Positions 1-9,036 of a stretch of DNA of 64,000 nucleotides are shown piece by piece; the first letter of the stretch is position 1; every line of letters begins with the position of its first letter. The stretch covers positions 1-64,000 of the forward strand of contig SHMQ01000005.1 in the NCBI GenBank assembly GCA_008534395.1. The letters are read 5' to 3'. The position numbers and the translations under genes were made by a program. The notes under the pieces were generated by a model, which was not told the DNA's origin, did no database searches, and was given only the letters and a program-made list of their open reading frames with translations. Origin of the DNA: Candidatus Acidulodesulfobacterium acidiphilum (GTDB lineage Bacteria; SZUA-79; Acidulodesulfobacterales; Acidulodesulfobacteraceae).

Positions 1-60
1 TTCCTGCAGGATTTTAATCTTATCGTCATCCGAAAATTTTCTTCTTAAATTTAATCCCAT
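1..60 (-). CDS. IS3-type transposase OrfA, N-terminal fragment (runs off left edge)
   Basis: The reading frame starts at an ATG at 58-60 and runs off the left edge, giving only 20 residues. They contain RRKFSDDDKIKIL, which is typical of the start of the helix-turn-helix OrfA protein of IS3-family elements. A G-rich stretch just before the ATG could be the ribosome binding site. Family assignment is from pattern recognition; completeness of the element cannot be judged. Confidence 0.65.
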   Translation of the reverse strand, partial: MGLNLRRKFSDDDKIKILQE

Positions 61-129
61 TTTTTACCCCCCATTGACTTTAATTATAGTGTCTTATTTT
101 ATTCCAGTCAATTAGGGGGCTAATACACA
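61..129 (-). mobile_element. Probable terminal sequence of the IS3-type element
   Basis: Between the transposase start and the next gene, the minus strand begins near 127-129 with TGTATTAGCCCCCTAATTG. A TG start with a C-rich inner part is common for IS3-family termini. The partner end and target duplication lie outside the window, so the exact boundary is uncertain. Confidence 0.4.
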
Positions 130-171
130 ACCGGCTTTTGCAAGCCTGCCATTTTAACGACGGGTGGTTGA

Positions 172-957
172 CTATTTTCCTCCGTTTTCGCTTTTATTTT
201 TAATCTGTTTTACAAACCATGCCTTGCACCCGACCGTAAATATCGGAATGAGCCCCGATAAAACAAATATGAAAGCAAGTTTTATCGAAATAGCAAGAAG
301 CTCCGGACGTATCATCTTATAAAAAAACAGCGAATAATAGGCTCTTAATTTAGGCATCCTCGGAAAAATATGAGGCAGATAAAATACCGATACAAAATAA
401 TGTCCGAGCGACACGAAGCCCGACAGTTCATAAAAAAAATAAAAGAGCATGGACCCGAAAAGTCCGACCATCAGAATGATGGATATGCGGCCGAGCAGAA
501 GCGACATTATAATCCCCCCTGTCATTCTGCCGCTCCACATGCTTGCGAGCACGAGGCATAAAATTAAGTAGCCGGCAAGGGGCAAAAGCGAAATGCCTAC
601 GAGCAAAGTTTCAAATCCGAGTCCTACGGAATGACCTCTGAAATAATGAATATAAGTAGGTAAGAAAATAGCTATTACCGGAAACATAAACAGGGTGAAA
701 AATAGTTCTATGGCGCCGTGTTTCATGCCGACGCTCATATATTTTATTTTATCCCTGTACGGGATCCTGTCCGGGTCGAGCGGAATGCCTTTGCTTTCGG
801 CTACGCGCCATTTCTGCACTTCGGAAAGCACGTCTATCAAAGTGACGACGGGTTTTTTCTTTTCCCTTATAAGCGGCGGCTGCGAACCGCGGCCGTTAGG
901 AACCGCAGAATATATATCCTCATTAGAACCTTCGTATTTCCATGAATCGTAAGCCAT
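172..957 (-). CDS. Multi-pass membrane protein of unknown function
   Basis: The 261-residue protein has a hydrophilic N-terminal ~80 residues followed by about four hydrophobic segments (roughly 84-104, 115-140, 148-178 and 220-246) and a basic tail. I do not recognise a family. Its start overlaps the end of the upstream YdjM-like gene by about 35 bases, so the two are probably co-transcribed and translationally coupled. A short hairpin (GGCTT/AAGCC arms, about 132-147) follows its stop and could end the transcript. Confidence 0.6.
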   Translation of the reverse strand: MAYDSWKYEGSNEDIYSAVPNGRGSQPPLIREKKKPVVTLIDVLSEVQKWRVAESKGIPLDPDRIPYRDKIKYMSVGMKHGAIELFFTLFMFPVIAIFLPTYIHYFRGHSVGLGFETLLVGISLLPLAGYLILCLVLASMWSGRMTGGIIMSLLLGRISIILMVGLFGSMLFYFFYELSGFVSLGHYFVSVFYLPHIFPRMPKLRAYYSLFFYKMIRPELLAISIKLAFIFVLSGLIPIFTVGCKAWFVKQIKNKSENGGK

Positions 958-1453
958 GCAACCCTCCGAAAAAATTTAATTTATAGATTAATAAAGCGGC
1001 AAGAATAGAAAGCGGCAGAAGCACCAAAACGAATTCAGCGAAGCTTCCGGCTTTTATGAGACGTAAGGCGAACCGCCTGCCTGACAACGGCCATAAAAGG
1101 AGTATTCCTTCGTAATTTAACGTATCCAGCGCAAAGTGCGACAGGACGCATAGGACAAAAACAAATATCATTCCCGGCGAAACTAAAAACCCGCCTCCCG
1201 AATAAAGTTCGGCTAGTTTAATTCCTATAATGCACAAAACTACAAAAAGAAACGTGTGCGTAATACCTCTGTGCTTCAGCATTACGCTCGTATCAGTCCT
1301 GCGTCCCATAATAAGGTCGATGTCTGGAAGAACGGAACCGGCAAGTCCCGCAAAAAAATAAAAAGGAAGGGTTTTATCGTAAGGAATATTGGCTAAATCG
1401 ATATAAGCGGCGGAAACCAAAACCCCGCCGGCTAAATGCGTTATACGAATCAT
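923..1453 (-). CDS. YdjM-family membrane-bound metal-dependent hydrolase
   Basis: The 176-residue protein carries the family signature: ITHLAGG near the N-terminus, LPDID around residue 42, HRGITHT at 61-67 and SHFALD at 105-110, interspersed with hydrophobic segments. These His/Asp residues are the presumed metal ligands of the LexA-regulated YdjM-type inner-membrane hydrolases (DUF457). The substrate is not known for the family. It overlaps the following membrane-protein gene and sits directly after a small zinc-ribbon-like gene, suggesting one transcript. Confidence 0.75.
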   Translation of the reverse strand: MIRITHLAGGVLVSAAYIDLANIPYDKTLPFYFFAGLAGSVLPDIDLIMGRRTDTSVMLKHRGITHTFLFVVLCIIGIKLAELYSGGGFLVSPGMIFVFVLCVLSHFALDTLNYEGILLLWPLSGRRFALRLIKAGSFAEFVLVLLPLSILAALLIYKLNFFGGLHGLRFMEIRRF

Positions 1454-1456
1454 ATA

Positions 1457-1735
1457 TTAATATCTCTCCCTTGCTATTATTATTTTTTTTACGTTGATTT
1501 TTGCTTCCATATAAGACAGCCTGACGGTTTCGTGATACAGCACGTCGGCGCAGCGCCTGCAAAAAATCCGGCTAAGATATGGAACGCTATTTTCCGTCAA
1601 AAAAAACAGATTAAAGCTGAGTTCTCCCGACAGACGTTTATTGCAGTTATCGCAGACTATAAATGCTTCTGATTTGTAAAAATATTTCACGATAAAAGCA
1701 TTCTCGCTGGCAGCCATGTTTTTTATAGATTCCAT
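1457..1735 (-). CDS. Small protein with two CxxC pairs (zinc-ribbon-like)
   Basis: The 92-residue protein has Cys pairs at 28/31 (CDNC) and 59/62 (CRRC), the spacing expected for a four-Cys zinc site. No enzyme motif is visible. It ends three bases before the YdjM-like gene starts and begins 15 bases after the stop of the DsbA-like gene, so it appears to be an operon member. Function unknown. Confidence 0.6.
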   Translation of the reverse strand: MESIKNMAASENAFIVKYFYKSEAFIVCDNCNKRLSGELSFNLFFLTENSVPYLSRIFCRRCADVLYHETVRLSYMEAKINVKKIIIARERY

Positions 1736-1749
1736 ACCTATTATGCCTC

Positions 1750-2334
1750 CTATCTTTCAAGCAAAAAAGTTAAAGTGTTATACCAGTAACCGGATCCTCT
1801 GTAGCCGTTTACGACTTTAAAGAGACGTCCGTTTTTATATACGGCGAAACTCGGAGTAGCGTGAATGCCGAGTTCCTCTCCTTTTTTTATTTCGGATTCG
1901 ATGTAGGATTTGTCGAGTCCGTTTTCGGCACAAGATTTTATCTTCGAATACCTATAATGCCCAACGTATTTATTTAAAAAAGAGAAATCGCCGGAACTGT
2001 CCCATTTTTTTTGATATTCGAACAGCTTAAACCTTACGAGGAGATACTCGTTTCCGGAACATCCGGCGTATTCGGCGGCCTTGAACGAGAGAGGGTGCAG
2101 GGCGATTAAAGGATAATCCCTGAAATCCCACTCTATATATCCTTTTTTGACGAAATTTTTATATATATAAGGAAAGGTTTTTAGTTCGAACTTGCGGCAC
2201 CAGGGACACTCGTAGTCGGAGTATTCGACTATTTTTACGTTAGAGCCGGCATTGCCGAGAACGTAAGAATACGCTCTTGAAGACAGAACCGGCAAAAAAA
2301 ATAAAAATGTTAAAAAAAATAAAATATTTTTCAT
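1750..2334 (-). CDS. DsbA-like periplasmic thioredoxin-fold protein
   Basis: The 194-residue protein starts with a hydrophobic signal peptide (residues 4-20). The thioredoxin active site CPWC is at 43-46, and a cis-proline motif HATPSFAV lies near residue 160. Two further cysteines may form a second disulfide. Such proteins oxidise or isomerise disulfides in exported proteins, and conjugative systems often carry one for their Cys-rich pilus-assembly factors. The start ATG lies at the predicted transcription start of a TTGACA promoter, with no Shine-Dalgarno, so the message looks leaderless. Confidence 0.8.
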   Translation of the reverse strand: MKNILFFLTFLFFLPVLSSRAYSYVLGNAGSNVKIVEYSDYECPWCRKFELKTFPYIYKNFVKKGYIEWDFRDYPLIALHPLSFKAAEYAGCSGNEYLLVRFKLFEYQKKWDSSGDFSFLNKYVGHYRYSKIKSCAENGLDKSYIESEIKKGEELGIHATPSFAVYKNGRLFKVVNGYRGSGYWYNTLTFLLER

Positions 2335-2389
2335 ATTTTAACTTTTAACACTTTTAAGAAATTATGTCAATACGTATTATAAAAAAAGT
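2335..2389 (-). promoter_or_regulatory. Repeated TTGACA promoter, copy A (leaderless, before dsbA-like gene)
   Basis: On the minus strand TTGACA (2365-2370) is followed by a 17-base spacer and TAAAAG (2342-2347). The next ATG is at 2332-2334, about where transcription should begin. These 55 bases are identical to 41884-41938 in front of parA; such conservation of non-coding DNA implies a recent copy or a shared regulator site. Confidence 0.65.
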
Positions 2390-2422
2390 GATATAAATTA
2401 TTTAAATGCTTCAAAATCACAG

Positions 2423-2788
2423 TTATTTAATTGAAAGATTGAAAAAATAAGGGATAAAAACTATAAAAGACAGCAAAGGCCATAAAAGCAAAAAAGAAAA
2501 TATAAGCAACATCCAAATTGGAAGCTTTTTATTAAAATAACGTTCGATATAATTTCTTATAGTGCTTACCAGAATACCAATATTCCAAACAATCATCAAT
2601 ATAGAAATCCCGATAAGCGCAGATCCGCAATAAAAGTCTATAAACGGCCTGCGAAATAATCCAGGATGAATTACTGCGTAAAGACCAACATATCCTACGA
2701 TACTAAATACTACAAGATTATTTAAAAAATTTGCGAAAGGTTCAAAAATAATTTTTCGCCATCTTTTTTCGCATTCTTCTTCCGACAT
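2423..2788 (-). CDS. Small membrane protein, unknown
   Basis: The 121-residue protein has a charged N-terminus followed by hydrophobic segments at about 24-42, 52-76 and 88-115. I recognise no family. It stands alone, with an AT-rich intergenic stretch upstream that holds one of the TGTCC...GGACA palindromes about 230 bases before its start. Confidence 0.5.
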   Translation of the reverse strand: MSEEECEKRWRKIIFEPFANFLNNLVVFSIVGYVGLYAVIHPGLFRRPFIDFYCGSALIGISILMIVWNIGILVSTIRNYIERYFNKKLPIWMLLIFSFLLLWPLLSFIVFIPYFFNLSIK

Positions 2789-3475
2789 GTTGCTCCCCAG
2801 AATAAATCTAACTAGTTATAGTTATAATAATGTATTTACAATATTTTATTATATTCCGTAAAGCTTTAATAACTTTTACACCTTACAATAGAATAAAATA
2901 AGTTAATTATATTAAAAACCGCTATATTCTTAAATATATGATTTTTTATTGCGGATGTAAAACTTAAATTTAGACTTAGTAATCAGGCATAATGTCAGTA
3001 AGCATATAGTCTTGCTGATTTTTTGTCCCGATTACGGACAATTCTGCCATTAATGCTTTATTTTGCATAGGTTTAAAAGGTATTTCTCATCTGAAATTTT
3101 TTTAGGAATTTTTAATTTTATTTTCAAAATCACGTTCTGCTTTCGCATTTTCTTTTTCGATTTTTGCATCCCTCGCTTTTCTGGCTGTAGATTCCATAAG
3201 TTATTGATACTATTTAAAATTATTTTTTTGATTTTATCATATTTTTTAAAAATATAAATTACAAAATTTAATGAAACTATACCATAATATAATAAAAATA
3301 ACTTGACAAAAAATTTTGTAAGGTTTCATTATCTTTTGTAAAGTATCAATAACTTTTGGAACTTACATTTACGCAAAGGATAAGAAAAATAAGTTAAAAA
3401 ATTATACCCTCCTTTTTTAACTTTATCATTGAGTTGAAACGATATATATTCAAATATTCCTGAACCAACCAACCC
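2789..3475. other. AT-rich intergenic region without convincing genes
   Basis: About 690 bases of very AT-rich DNA. The only distinctive feature is the palindrome at 3023-3041. An open frame on the plus strand at 3063-3257 is phenylalanine-rich, has no ribosome binding site and is probably chance. Confidence 0.5.
3023..3041. promoter_or_regulatory. Operator-like palindrome TTGTCC-N7-GGACAA, site 1
   Basis: TTGTCC, a 7-base spacer and GGACAA. The 17-base core TGTCCCGATTACGGACA is identical to the one at 22111-22127. Its position upstream of a minus-strand gene suggests an operator for a dimeric regulator. Confidence 0.45.
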
Positions 3476-3670
3476 CTATGTAATAGGTATTAATCCATTT
3501 GGATATTTTTTTATAACTTTTTCTGCCCACAATCTAAACAAATCTTCCAATGAAATATCTTCGGTCGTATAATTATCGGCTATTTCATTAAAATAGACAT
3601 CCCAATTTGCGACAAAAGAAGCTTGTCGTTCAATACCATCTTTTTGATAAAATATACAATCAATTCCTTC
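3476..3670 (-). pseudogene. Degenerate gene fragment
   Basis: An open minus frame without a start codon encodes about 63 residues including QKDGIERQASFVANWDVYF and ending LIPIT. The coding-like composition and the stop TGA just before it suggest the 3' end of a decayed gene. Another frame immediately upstream reads GYLTVSIDKFEK, consistent with a frameshift. I do not recognise the family. Confidence 0.4.
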
Positions 3671-3703
3671 TCAAATTTGTCGATAGAAACTGTTAAATAT
3701 CCA

Positions 3704-4237
3704 TCAGTTTCCTTGAACAATTTTCTTGAGCGACTTATAAAAAGAACAGTTGAATATTATATAATTTGCTATCATTGCTATCAAAAAAATCAAGAAAGAA
3801 TAAAAGGATAGTATTTTTAATATGCTATTGTCCGACAATTTTCCTACGCTTTGAATAATATTTATTAGAATTGAAAATATCAAAAAGAAACTGCTGTTCA
3901 ATATCCAAAGATTAAAATATAAAAGTTTTTGAGCCGAACCGGTCTGTATATTTTTTATATCTTCCGAATTATATGCATCATCAGCATTTGTTAAATTTTT
4001 ATTATCGCACCCGCATTTATTTACATAATAAAACTCGCTGCTGTACAAAGAGTTTGACGATGTATTGACCACAAAAAGGATCATAAATATAATCGCTTTA
4101 AGCCCTAAAAGAGCTGTATCATTTGATGCCGGAAGATTTAACAGTACACAAATAAATAAGAATCCAAATCCAAGAATAAAAATTAAAACCTGTAAAATTA
4201 AAAATCTTTTTGGTATTATTTCTGTTTTTAAATTCAT
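3704..4237 (-). CDS. Four-helix membrane protein, unknown
   Basis: The 177-residue protein has hydrophobic segments at about 11-30, 42-58, 105-128 and 140-165, with a Cys/Asn-rich hydrophilic loop (KCGCDNKNL) between the second and third. No family is recognised. It lies between the degenerate fragment and the sigma-54 regulator and appears monocistronic. Confidence 0.5.
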   Translation of the reverse strand: MNLKTEIIPKRFLILQVLIFILGFGFLFICVLLNLPASNDTALLGLKAIIFMILFVVNTSSNSLYSSEFYYVNKCGCDNKNLTNADDAYNSEDIKNIQTGSAQKLLYFNLWILNSSFFLIFSILINIIQSVGKLSDNSILKILSFYSFLIFLIAMIANYIIFNCSFYKSLKKIVQGN

Positions 4238-4358
4238 ATGTAATACATTTTAATATTCAAGAAATATTTATAAATACAGCTCTTATCTTCATTTATAAGT
4301 CTCTTAAAAAAATCATAGAAAGGCATTAATATTATTCTATATTTTTATAAAAAACTTA

Positions 4359-5924
4359 TTAAATCTTATGCCTGAAACCCTCAGGGTCGATTTTTAGCAT
4401 ATTTAATTTTTTATAAATTGCCCTTGTACTAATGCCGAGGGATTTTGCTACTTTAGAAATATTTCCATTGAACTCTGTAAGTGTTTTTTCAAGAACGGAT
4501 AACTCAGCAGCACTGGAGGCTTGCTTTTTTATCGTCCGTAATTTTAAATTCGCATAGTCGTTTATAGTTGGTTTATCTTCAGCTGTCATGGTGGATATAG
4601 ATAAGTTAGATATTTTATCATCATTAGATAAGAGTAGCGACCGTTCTAATATATTTTCCAGTTCTCTAACGTTTCCAGGCCAATTATAGGCATATAATTG
4701 ATTAATTGCTTCATGAGATAGAGCGGCTTTTACTCCATATTTTATTTCCAACTTGCCGAGAATATATTCCGATAAAGGCAAAATATCTTCTTGTCTCTGA
4801 CGCAGAGGTGGTATATGAAAACTGATTACATTAATCCTGTAATAAAAATCTCGCCTGAACTTGTCAATTAATACGAGCTTTTCCAGATTTGCATTTGTGG
4901 CCGATATAATGCGCACATCGCATGATATTGAATGTTTTCCGCCAACTCTTTCAAATTCTTTTTCCTGAAGCACTCTTAATAACTTTACTTGCGTTGATAG
5001 AGGGAGCGAATCTATTTCGTCGAGAAAAAGCGTGCCGCCTTCGGTACGTTCGAAGTATCCATGATGCACCTCATACGCGCCGGTAAAAGCACCTCTCTCG
5101 TGACCAAACAGGGTGCTTTCCACCAAATTTTCCGGTATCGCCCCGCAATTTACTCCCGTAAAAGGTTTTTTCCAGCGGGGACTGAGCGAGTGTATTACTT
5201 TTGCCACAATTTCTTTACCTACACCGGTTTCGCCAACAATTAAAACCGTGGATGAACTGCTTGCGACCTTTTTTGCCATTTTCAAAATGTCTTTCATTTG
5301 GTGTGAATTTGCGATTATATCTGGAACTATTCTCTTTTCGTCTATATCCTCCAAAACACACCAGCCGTTTTCAATTATTTTATTTTTGTTTTGAAAATCC
5401 TGATTTTTACCATTGTTGTTAATCTGCCAGTCATATTCATCACCGATATAATTTATGCCGTCCGAACGGTTCATAAATATTTGTATGTCGCAGGTTGAAT
5501 CTCCTGCCGCTATTCTTCTATTTAAGACGACTTTTGCGTAGCCAAAATTTCTTGCCACTATTCCCCCGAATACGCTTGAAGTCATTTTACATAATTCAGG
5601 GGTTTGTTTAACCGCATCACCGAAAGGGCAACGGGTATTTATAACCCTGATTGTTTCAGGCAAACTTGAAGTTCTGGAAAAATTACCGCCGATTTTATTT
5701 TTGATTTCAATTATCATTTCTGCGCATTTATCGCAATCGAGGATTCCGGTCAAATTAAACTCTTGTCTATATGCGGTTTCAAAACAACATGCTGCGTCAA
5801 GGCCTAATTGCTCTACCTTCCTGGTCGTATCAAGTTTACTATATTCCCGCGAGGATAAACCTAAGCTGATAAACGTCTGCAAAAAAGACAATGGATTTAA
5901 ATTGGTATATATTTTTTCGACCAT
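4359..5924 (-). CDS. Sigma-54-dependent transcriptional activator
   Basis: The 521-residue protein has a Cys-rich N-terminal sensor region. Residues ~90-155, with a RCPFG motif and AAGDSTCDIQIF, resemble the methanogen-output/V4R-like sensor type. The AAA+ domain has Walker A GETGVGKE at 231-238, the sigma-54 contact loop GAFTGA at 278-283 and Walker B LFLDEID at ~299-305. A Fis-type HTH occupies the last ~45 residues (SKVAKSLGISTRAIYKKL). It is encoded divergently from the carbonic anhydrase gene, whose upstream region has a strong -24/-12 element, so that operon is its likely target. The inducing signal is unknown. Confidence 0.92.
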   Translation of the reverse strand: MVEKIYTNLNPLSFLQTFISLGLSSREYSKLDTTRKVEQLGLDAACCFETAYRQEFNLTGILDCDKCAEMIIEIKNKIGGNFSRTSSLPETIRVINTRCPFGDAVKQTPELCKMTSSVFGGIVARNFGYAKVVLNRRIAAGDSTCDIQIFMNRSDGINYIGDEYDWQINNNGKNQDFQNKNKIIENGWCVLEDIDEKRIVPDIIANSHQMKDILKMAKKVASSSSTVLIVGETGVGKEIVAKVIHSLSPRWKKPFTGVNCGAIPENLVESTLFGHERGAFTGAYEVHHGYFERTEGGTLFLDEIDSLPLSTQVKLLRVLQEKEFERVGGKHSISCDVRIISATNANLEKLVLIDKFRRDFYYRINVISFHIPPLRQRQEDILPLSEYILGKLEIKYGVKAALSHEAINQLYAYNWPGNVRELENILERSLLLSNDDKISNLSISTMTAEDKPTINDYANLKLRTIKKQASSAAELSVLEKTLTEFNGNISKVAKSLGISTRAIYKKLNMLKIDPEGFRHKI

Positions 5925-6356
5925 AAAATATTTTTTAATTAATATTAATAAAGATACTTTTAAAATTTTCTATATATTTTTCTAATTATATCATTTCTAA
6001 AATTAAATTTTTCCGAAAAATTTCCTCGAATAAAGTTCATTATTTGTTAGATTATATATTATTATACAGGAACCATCAAATGACGAAACGAAATATGAAA
6101 TTATTTTTCCTATACGAACATTATATTCACTTTATATAAATCATCATTTTATTTGATAAATAAAACATAAATTTACTTATGATGGGAATTATATGTTCAT
6201 TTGTACTATTTATATACATGCTTAATGTTAATAGTTTTAAGGAATAAATACTTTGGCACAATGTATGCATTATTTTATATCATAAGAGAAAAGCTTAATT
6301 AAGATTTTCTCAAACTTTAAATTATTAATTTAACCTAAAATCAAGGAGGCATTAAA
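5925..6356. other. Divergent control region between activator and carbonic anhydrase
   Basis: This AT-rich 430-base stretch separates the divergent genes. It holds the sigma-54 promoter at 6253-6269 and presumably activator binding sites upstream. Imperfect repeats around 6073-6165 are candidates, but no convincing dyad is identified by eye. Confidence 0.5.
6253..6269 (+). promoter_or_regulatory. Sigma-54 (-24/-12) promoter of carbonic anhydrase operon
   Basis: TTGGCACAATGTATGCA matches the RpoN consensus TGGCAC-N5-TTGC with the invariant GG and GC correctly spaced. It lies about 90 bases before the anhydrase start and is divergent from a sigma-54 activator gene, which strengthens the call. 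Confidence 0.8.
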
Positions 6357-7019
6357 ATGTCAACACTTAAAGAAGATTTAGCTAACAGAGTTAAAGAATA
6401 CGATTACTGGGCAAAACGCCGCCTGTACGGACCAGAGGGACATAACAACCGAAGTTTGTGGGTGCTTGCTTGCATGGATGAACGTTTGCCAGTCGATGAA
6501 GCGCTTGGGATTCTTACGGATAAGCCTGCAGGCGGGGGTGACGCACATTGTTTCCGAAATGCGGGAGGAATTGCGACAGACGATGCAATTCGCTCGGCTA
6601 TGTTGACATGTAATTTTTTCGGCACTAAAGAAATAGTCATCGTAGAGCATACTCAATGTGGAATGTTATCTGCTAATGCTAACGATCTGGAAAAATTTTT
6701 TCGGGAAAAAGGTATTGATACGGATAATATTATGCTTGATCCGACGTTGCCTGAGTTGAAATTAGAAAAAGGAGCTTTTGCGAAATGGATCGGAATGATG
6801 GATGATGTAGATGAAACATGCATGAAGACAATAGAAACCTTTAGAAATCATCCGCTTATACCTAAAGATGTTACAATAAGCGGTTGGATATGGGAGGTCG
6901 AGACACGCCGCCTAAGGGCACCAATGCCTGGAGTCGCAGCCGAAAAGCGTACTTTGATTCCTGATGTTACATCAGCCTCGTTAAATGTCAAATCTAAACA
7001 ACCGGCGCGATGGAAATAA
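6357..7019 (+). CDS. Beta-class carbonic anhydrase (or COS/CS2 hydrolase-like relative)
   Basis: The 220-residue cytoplasmic protein has the beta-carbonic anhydrase zinc-site motifs: CMDER (Cys39, Asp41, Arg43) and HTQC (His98, Cys101). The GGDAHCFRNAGG segment lies between them. These enzymes interconvert CO2 and bicarbonate. Some members of this short clade hydrolyse carbonyl sulfide or carbon disulfide, which cannot be excluded. A strong ribosome binding site (AAGGAGG) precedes the ATG. Sigma-54 control of the gene is unusual and suggests an inducible role. Confidence 0.85.
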   Translation: MSTLKEDLANRVKEYDYWAKRRLYGPEGHNNRSLWVLACMDERLPVDEALGILTDKPAGGGDAHCFRNAGGIATDDAIRSAMLTCNFFGTKEIVIVEHTQCGMLSANANDLEKFFREKGIDTDNIMLDPTLPELKLEKGAFAKWIGMMDDVDETCMKTIETFRNHPLIPKDVTISGWIWEVETRRLRAPMPGVAAEKRTLIPDVTSASLNVKSKQPARWK

Positions 7020-7132
7020 GCTATTAACTTTTATAATCATTGAATATCGAATGCAATGCTTATTTTGCGAGAATATCAACGTCTATATTCTAAATATTTA
7101 ATAATAATACATTAATTTAATGGTGTGTTTAA

Positions 7133-7345
7133 ATGCCCACTTACGACTATAAATGTACGCAATGTTGTATGCAATTTGAAGCACTGCATTCGATTCACGA
7201 ATGTGAACCTAAGTGTCCTGCGTGCGGAGGAACGGTTAAAAAGCTATTTTTATCCCCGCCCGCAGTGCACGGCTATATGGAACACGGCCGCGAACTTGCA
7301 ATGCGTTCGTTGCGGCAAGAACATGGACGCGAAATACCCGACTAA
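7133..7345 (+). CDS. FmdB-type zinc-ribbon protein
   Basis: The 70-residue protein begins MPTYDYKC, the hallmark of FmdB/CxxC_CxxC-SSSS proteins, and has two Cys pairs (CTQC, CPAC). They are small putative regulatory or metal-binding proteins. A longer frame overlapping it (7125-7448) lacks family signatures and is judged a shadow. It lies between the anhydrase and transporter genes in the same direction, so probably in the same operon. Confidence 0.75.
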   Translation: MPTYDYKCTQCCMQFEALHSIHECEPKCPACGGTVKKLFLSPPAVHGYMEHGRELAMRSLRQEHGREIPD

Positions 7346-7448
7346 GTTAATAGTACGGTTATTTAGCGTTACCTATGCCGAAAGCATTATTGCCGGAGAC
7401 GCCTTTTTTAATATCGACAATAAATTGGCTACACGGAGGGAGGTCTAA

Positions 7449-8444
7449 ATGCTAAAAGATATCAAATTTAAAGTAATACTGCTTTATTCTTTTATCGTAT
7501 TATTATTTGTTTTTTCCGTGGGTATTTTATTTATCAGGCTTAACACAAATCCGATGTTTCTGGGTTTGGGAGCTTTGGCCATAGTTCTGGGCGCAAAACA
7601 CGGTTTTGATGCCGACCATATTTCAGCTATAGATAACGCCACCCGCAAATTAATGAATGAGGGCAAAAAACCGGTAACGACTGGATTTTTCTTTTCTTTA
7701 GGACATTCCACATCGGTTATGATAATGGTTTTTTTGATAGCGTTGACAGGAAAAGAAGTGGATAAAATTATGCCTGTTCACTATACCAATATGTTAGGTA
7801 TTTTAGGTACTGGATTTTCGGCTGGTTTTTTGTATTTATTGGGATTTATGAACTTGGTGATTCTTTTCGGTATTATAAAACTTGCAAAAAATTATAAAAC
7901 TTGCAAAGATGAATTCGAGGATGAGCTTGCTAAAAGAGGTTTTATGAACAGGTATTTTAGAAAACTGTTTAATATAATAAAAAATACTTACAGAATGTAT
8001 TTTGTCGGATTTTTATTCGGCTTGGGTTTTGACACAGGCACCGAGGCTGTAATACTTGGACTTGGCGGCACATTGGCTGCCGCAGGTCACCCATTAATAG
8101 ATATTATGATACTTCCTGTGCTTTTTTCGACGACAATGATATTAATAGATACAACAGACGGGGTATTAATGGCGTTCGCGTATAACTGGGCTCTTATTAA
8201 TCCGCTAAGAAAACTGAGGTATAATATAACTATGACTGCTTTATCTATTTTTTTAGCCTTTATTGTTGGAACGATAGAATGGATTCAGGTTGTGTCGGTG
8301 CAGGTGGGAAACAAAGCCGGTATTTTCGGATTAATAAATAACTTGTCTTTTTCGTTTATCGGCGGAATTATCGCTGTTTTATTCGTTGCAATATTTGGTA
8401 CATCCGTTTTATTGAGTAAACTTGTCAAGATTAATATTGACTAA
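7449..8444 (+). CDS. HoxN/NixA-family nickel/cobalt permease
   Basis: The 331-residue integral membrane protein contains the NiCoT signatures: HGFDADHI near residue 51 (HX4DH), FFFSLGHSTSV near 80 and LFGLGFDTGTE near 200. About eight hydrophobic segments are visible. These permeases import Ni2+ or Co2+ with high affinity. A very strong ribosome binding site (GGAGGGAGG) precedes the ATG. Its place after the anhydrase and FmdB genes suggests co-expression under sigma-54, supplying metal for an enzyme not encoded here. Confidence 0.9.
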   Translation: MLKDIKFKVILLYSFIVLLFVFSVGILFIRLNTNPMFLGLGALAIVLGAKHGFDADHISAIDNATRKLMNEGKKPVTTGFFFSLGHSTSVMIMVFLIALTGKEVDKIMPVHYTNMLGILGTGFSAGFLYLLGFMNLVILFGIIKLAKNYKTCKDEFEDELAKRGFMNRYFRKLFNIIKNTYRMYFVGFLFGLGFDTGTEAVILGLGGTLAAAGHPLIDIMILPVLFSTTMILIDTTDGVLMAFAYNWALINPLRKLRYNITMTALSIFLAFIVGTIEWIQVVSVQVGNKAGIFGLINNLSFSFIGGIIAVLFVAIFGTSVLLSKLVKINID

Positions 8445-8515
8445 GGATAGATTAATGGACGTAGCCTAATTAAACAAAACAATAAGACTGCGGCAAGACA
8501 AAAATATATAGGATT

Positions 8516-8704
8516 TCAAGGCTTGTCTAACCGTCTTATACTGTCTTGCATATTTTTTAAATTTATAAATAAATTATCTTTTAGATTTTTTAAGACAAAT
8601 TTAACTAAGTTGCCGATAAACCTGCCTATAAAAAATGAACCTATAAAAACTATAGCTAAAATAAGTATATCGTATATGAAGATAAAATTAATATGATTAA
8701 ACAT
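8516..8704 (-). CDS. Small membrane protein, unknown
   Basis: The 62-residue protein has one long hydrophobic segment (residues ~6-38) and an amphipathic basic tail. A GGAGG ribosome binding site lies about 11 bases before its ATG, which supports translation. It is convergent with the permease gene. No family recognised. Confidence 0.45.
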   Translation of the reverse strand: MFNHINFIFIYDILILAIVFIGSFFIGRFIGNLVKFVLKNLKDNLFINLKNMQDSIRRLDKP

Positions 8705-8920
8705 AAGCCCTTAACCTCCGCTTAATTATTTTTTATTTTTTTTAAAGCCTTTTTTAAAAAAATTTATAAAATTTTTAAAAAAAACTGTCACACGACTGTC
8801 ACACAAAATATCCGAATGTATAGAATATATGGAAAATATCGCAATATATATAAAGCCGTCAAAGCGTTAATAAATCTATAAGTGAAGGTAGAAAGCCCAT
8901 CTCGTTAATTTTAATGTTTT

Positions 8921-8968
8921 TCTTTGACACGGTAGGGGTCGGCGGTTCGAGACCGCCCGTGCCTACCA
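8921..8968 (+). tRNA. 3' part of a tRNA gene (Val-GAC-like), probable attachment-site remnant
   Basis: The sequence reads as anticodon loop TTGACAC (GAC), 3' anticodon stem GGTAG, variable GGGTC, T-arm GGCGG-TTCGAGA-CCGCC, acceptor CGTGCCT, discriminator A and encoded CCA. The loop, variable and T-arm closely match a bacterial tRNA-Val(GAC). The 5' half is absent: upstream DNA has no AGGCACG acceptor partner and no 5' anticodon stem. tRNA 3' fragments of this kind are typical att sites left by tyrosine-recombinase integration. Confidence 0.7.
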
Positions 8969-9036
8969 GATAAATAAAGACTTTTCCTGTAGGTTTGAAA
9001 TAGTTAATTTTTAGACATCTTAAATCAACTAATGAA

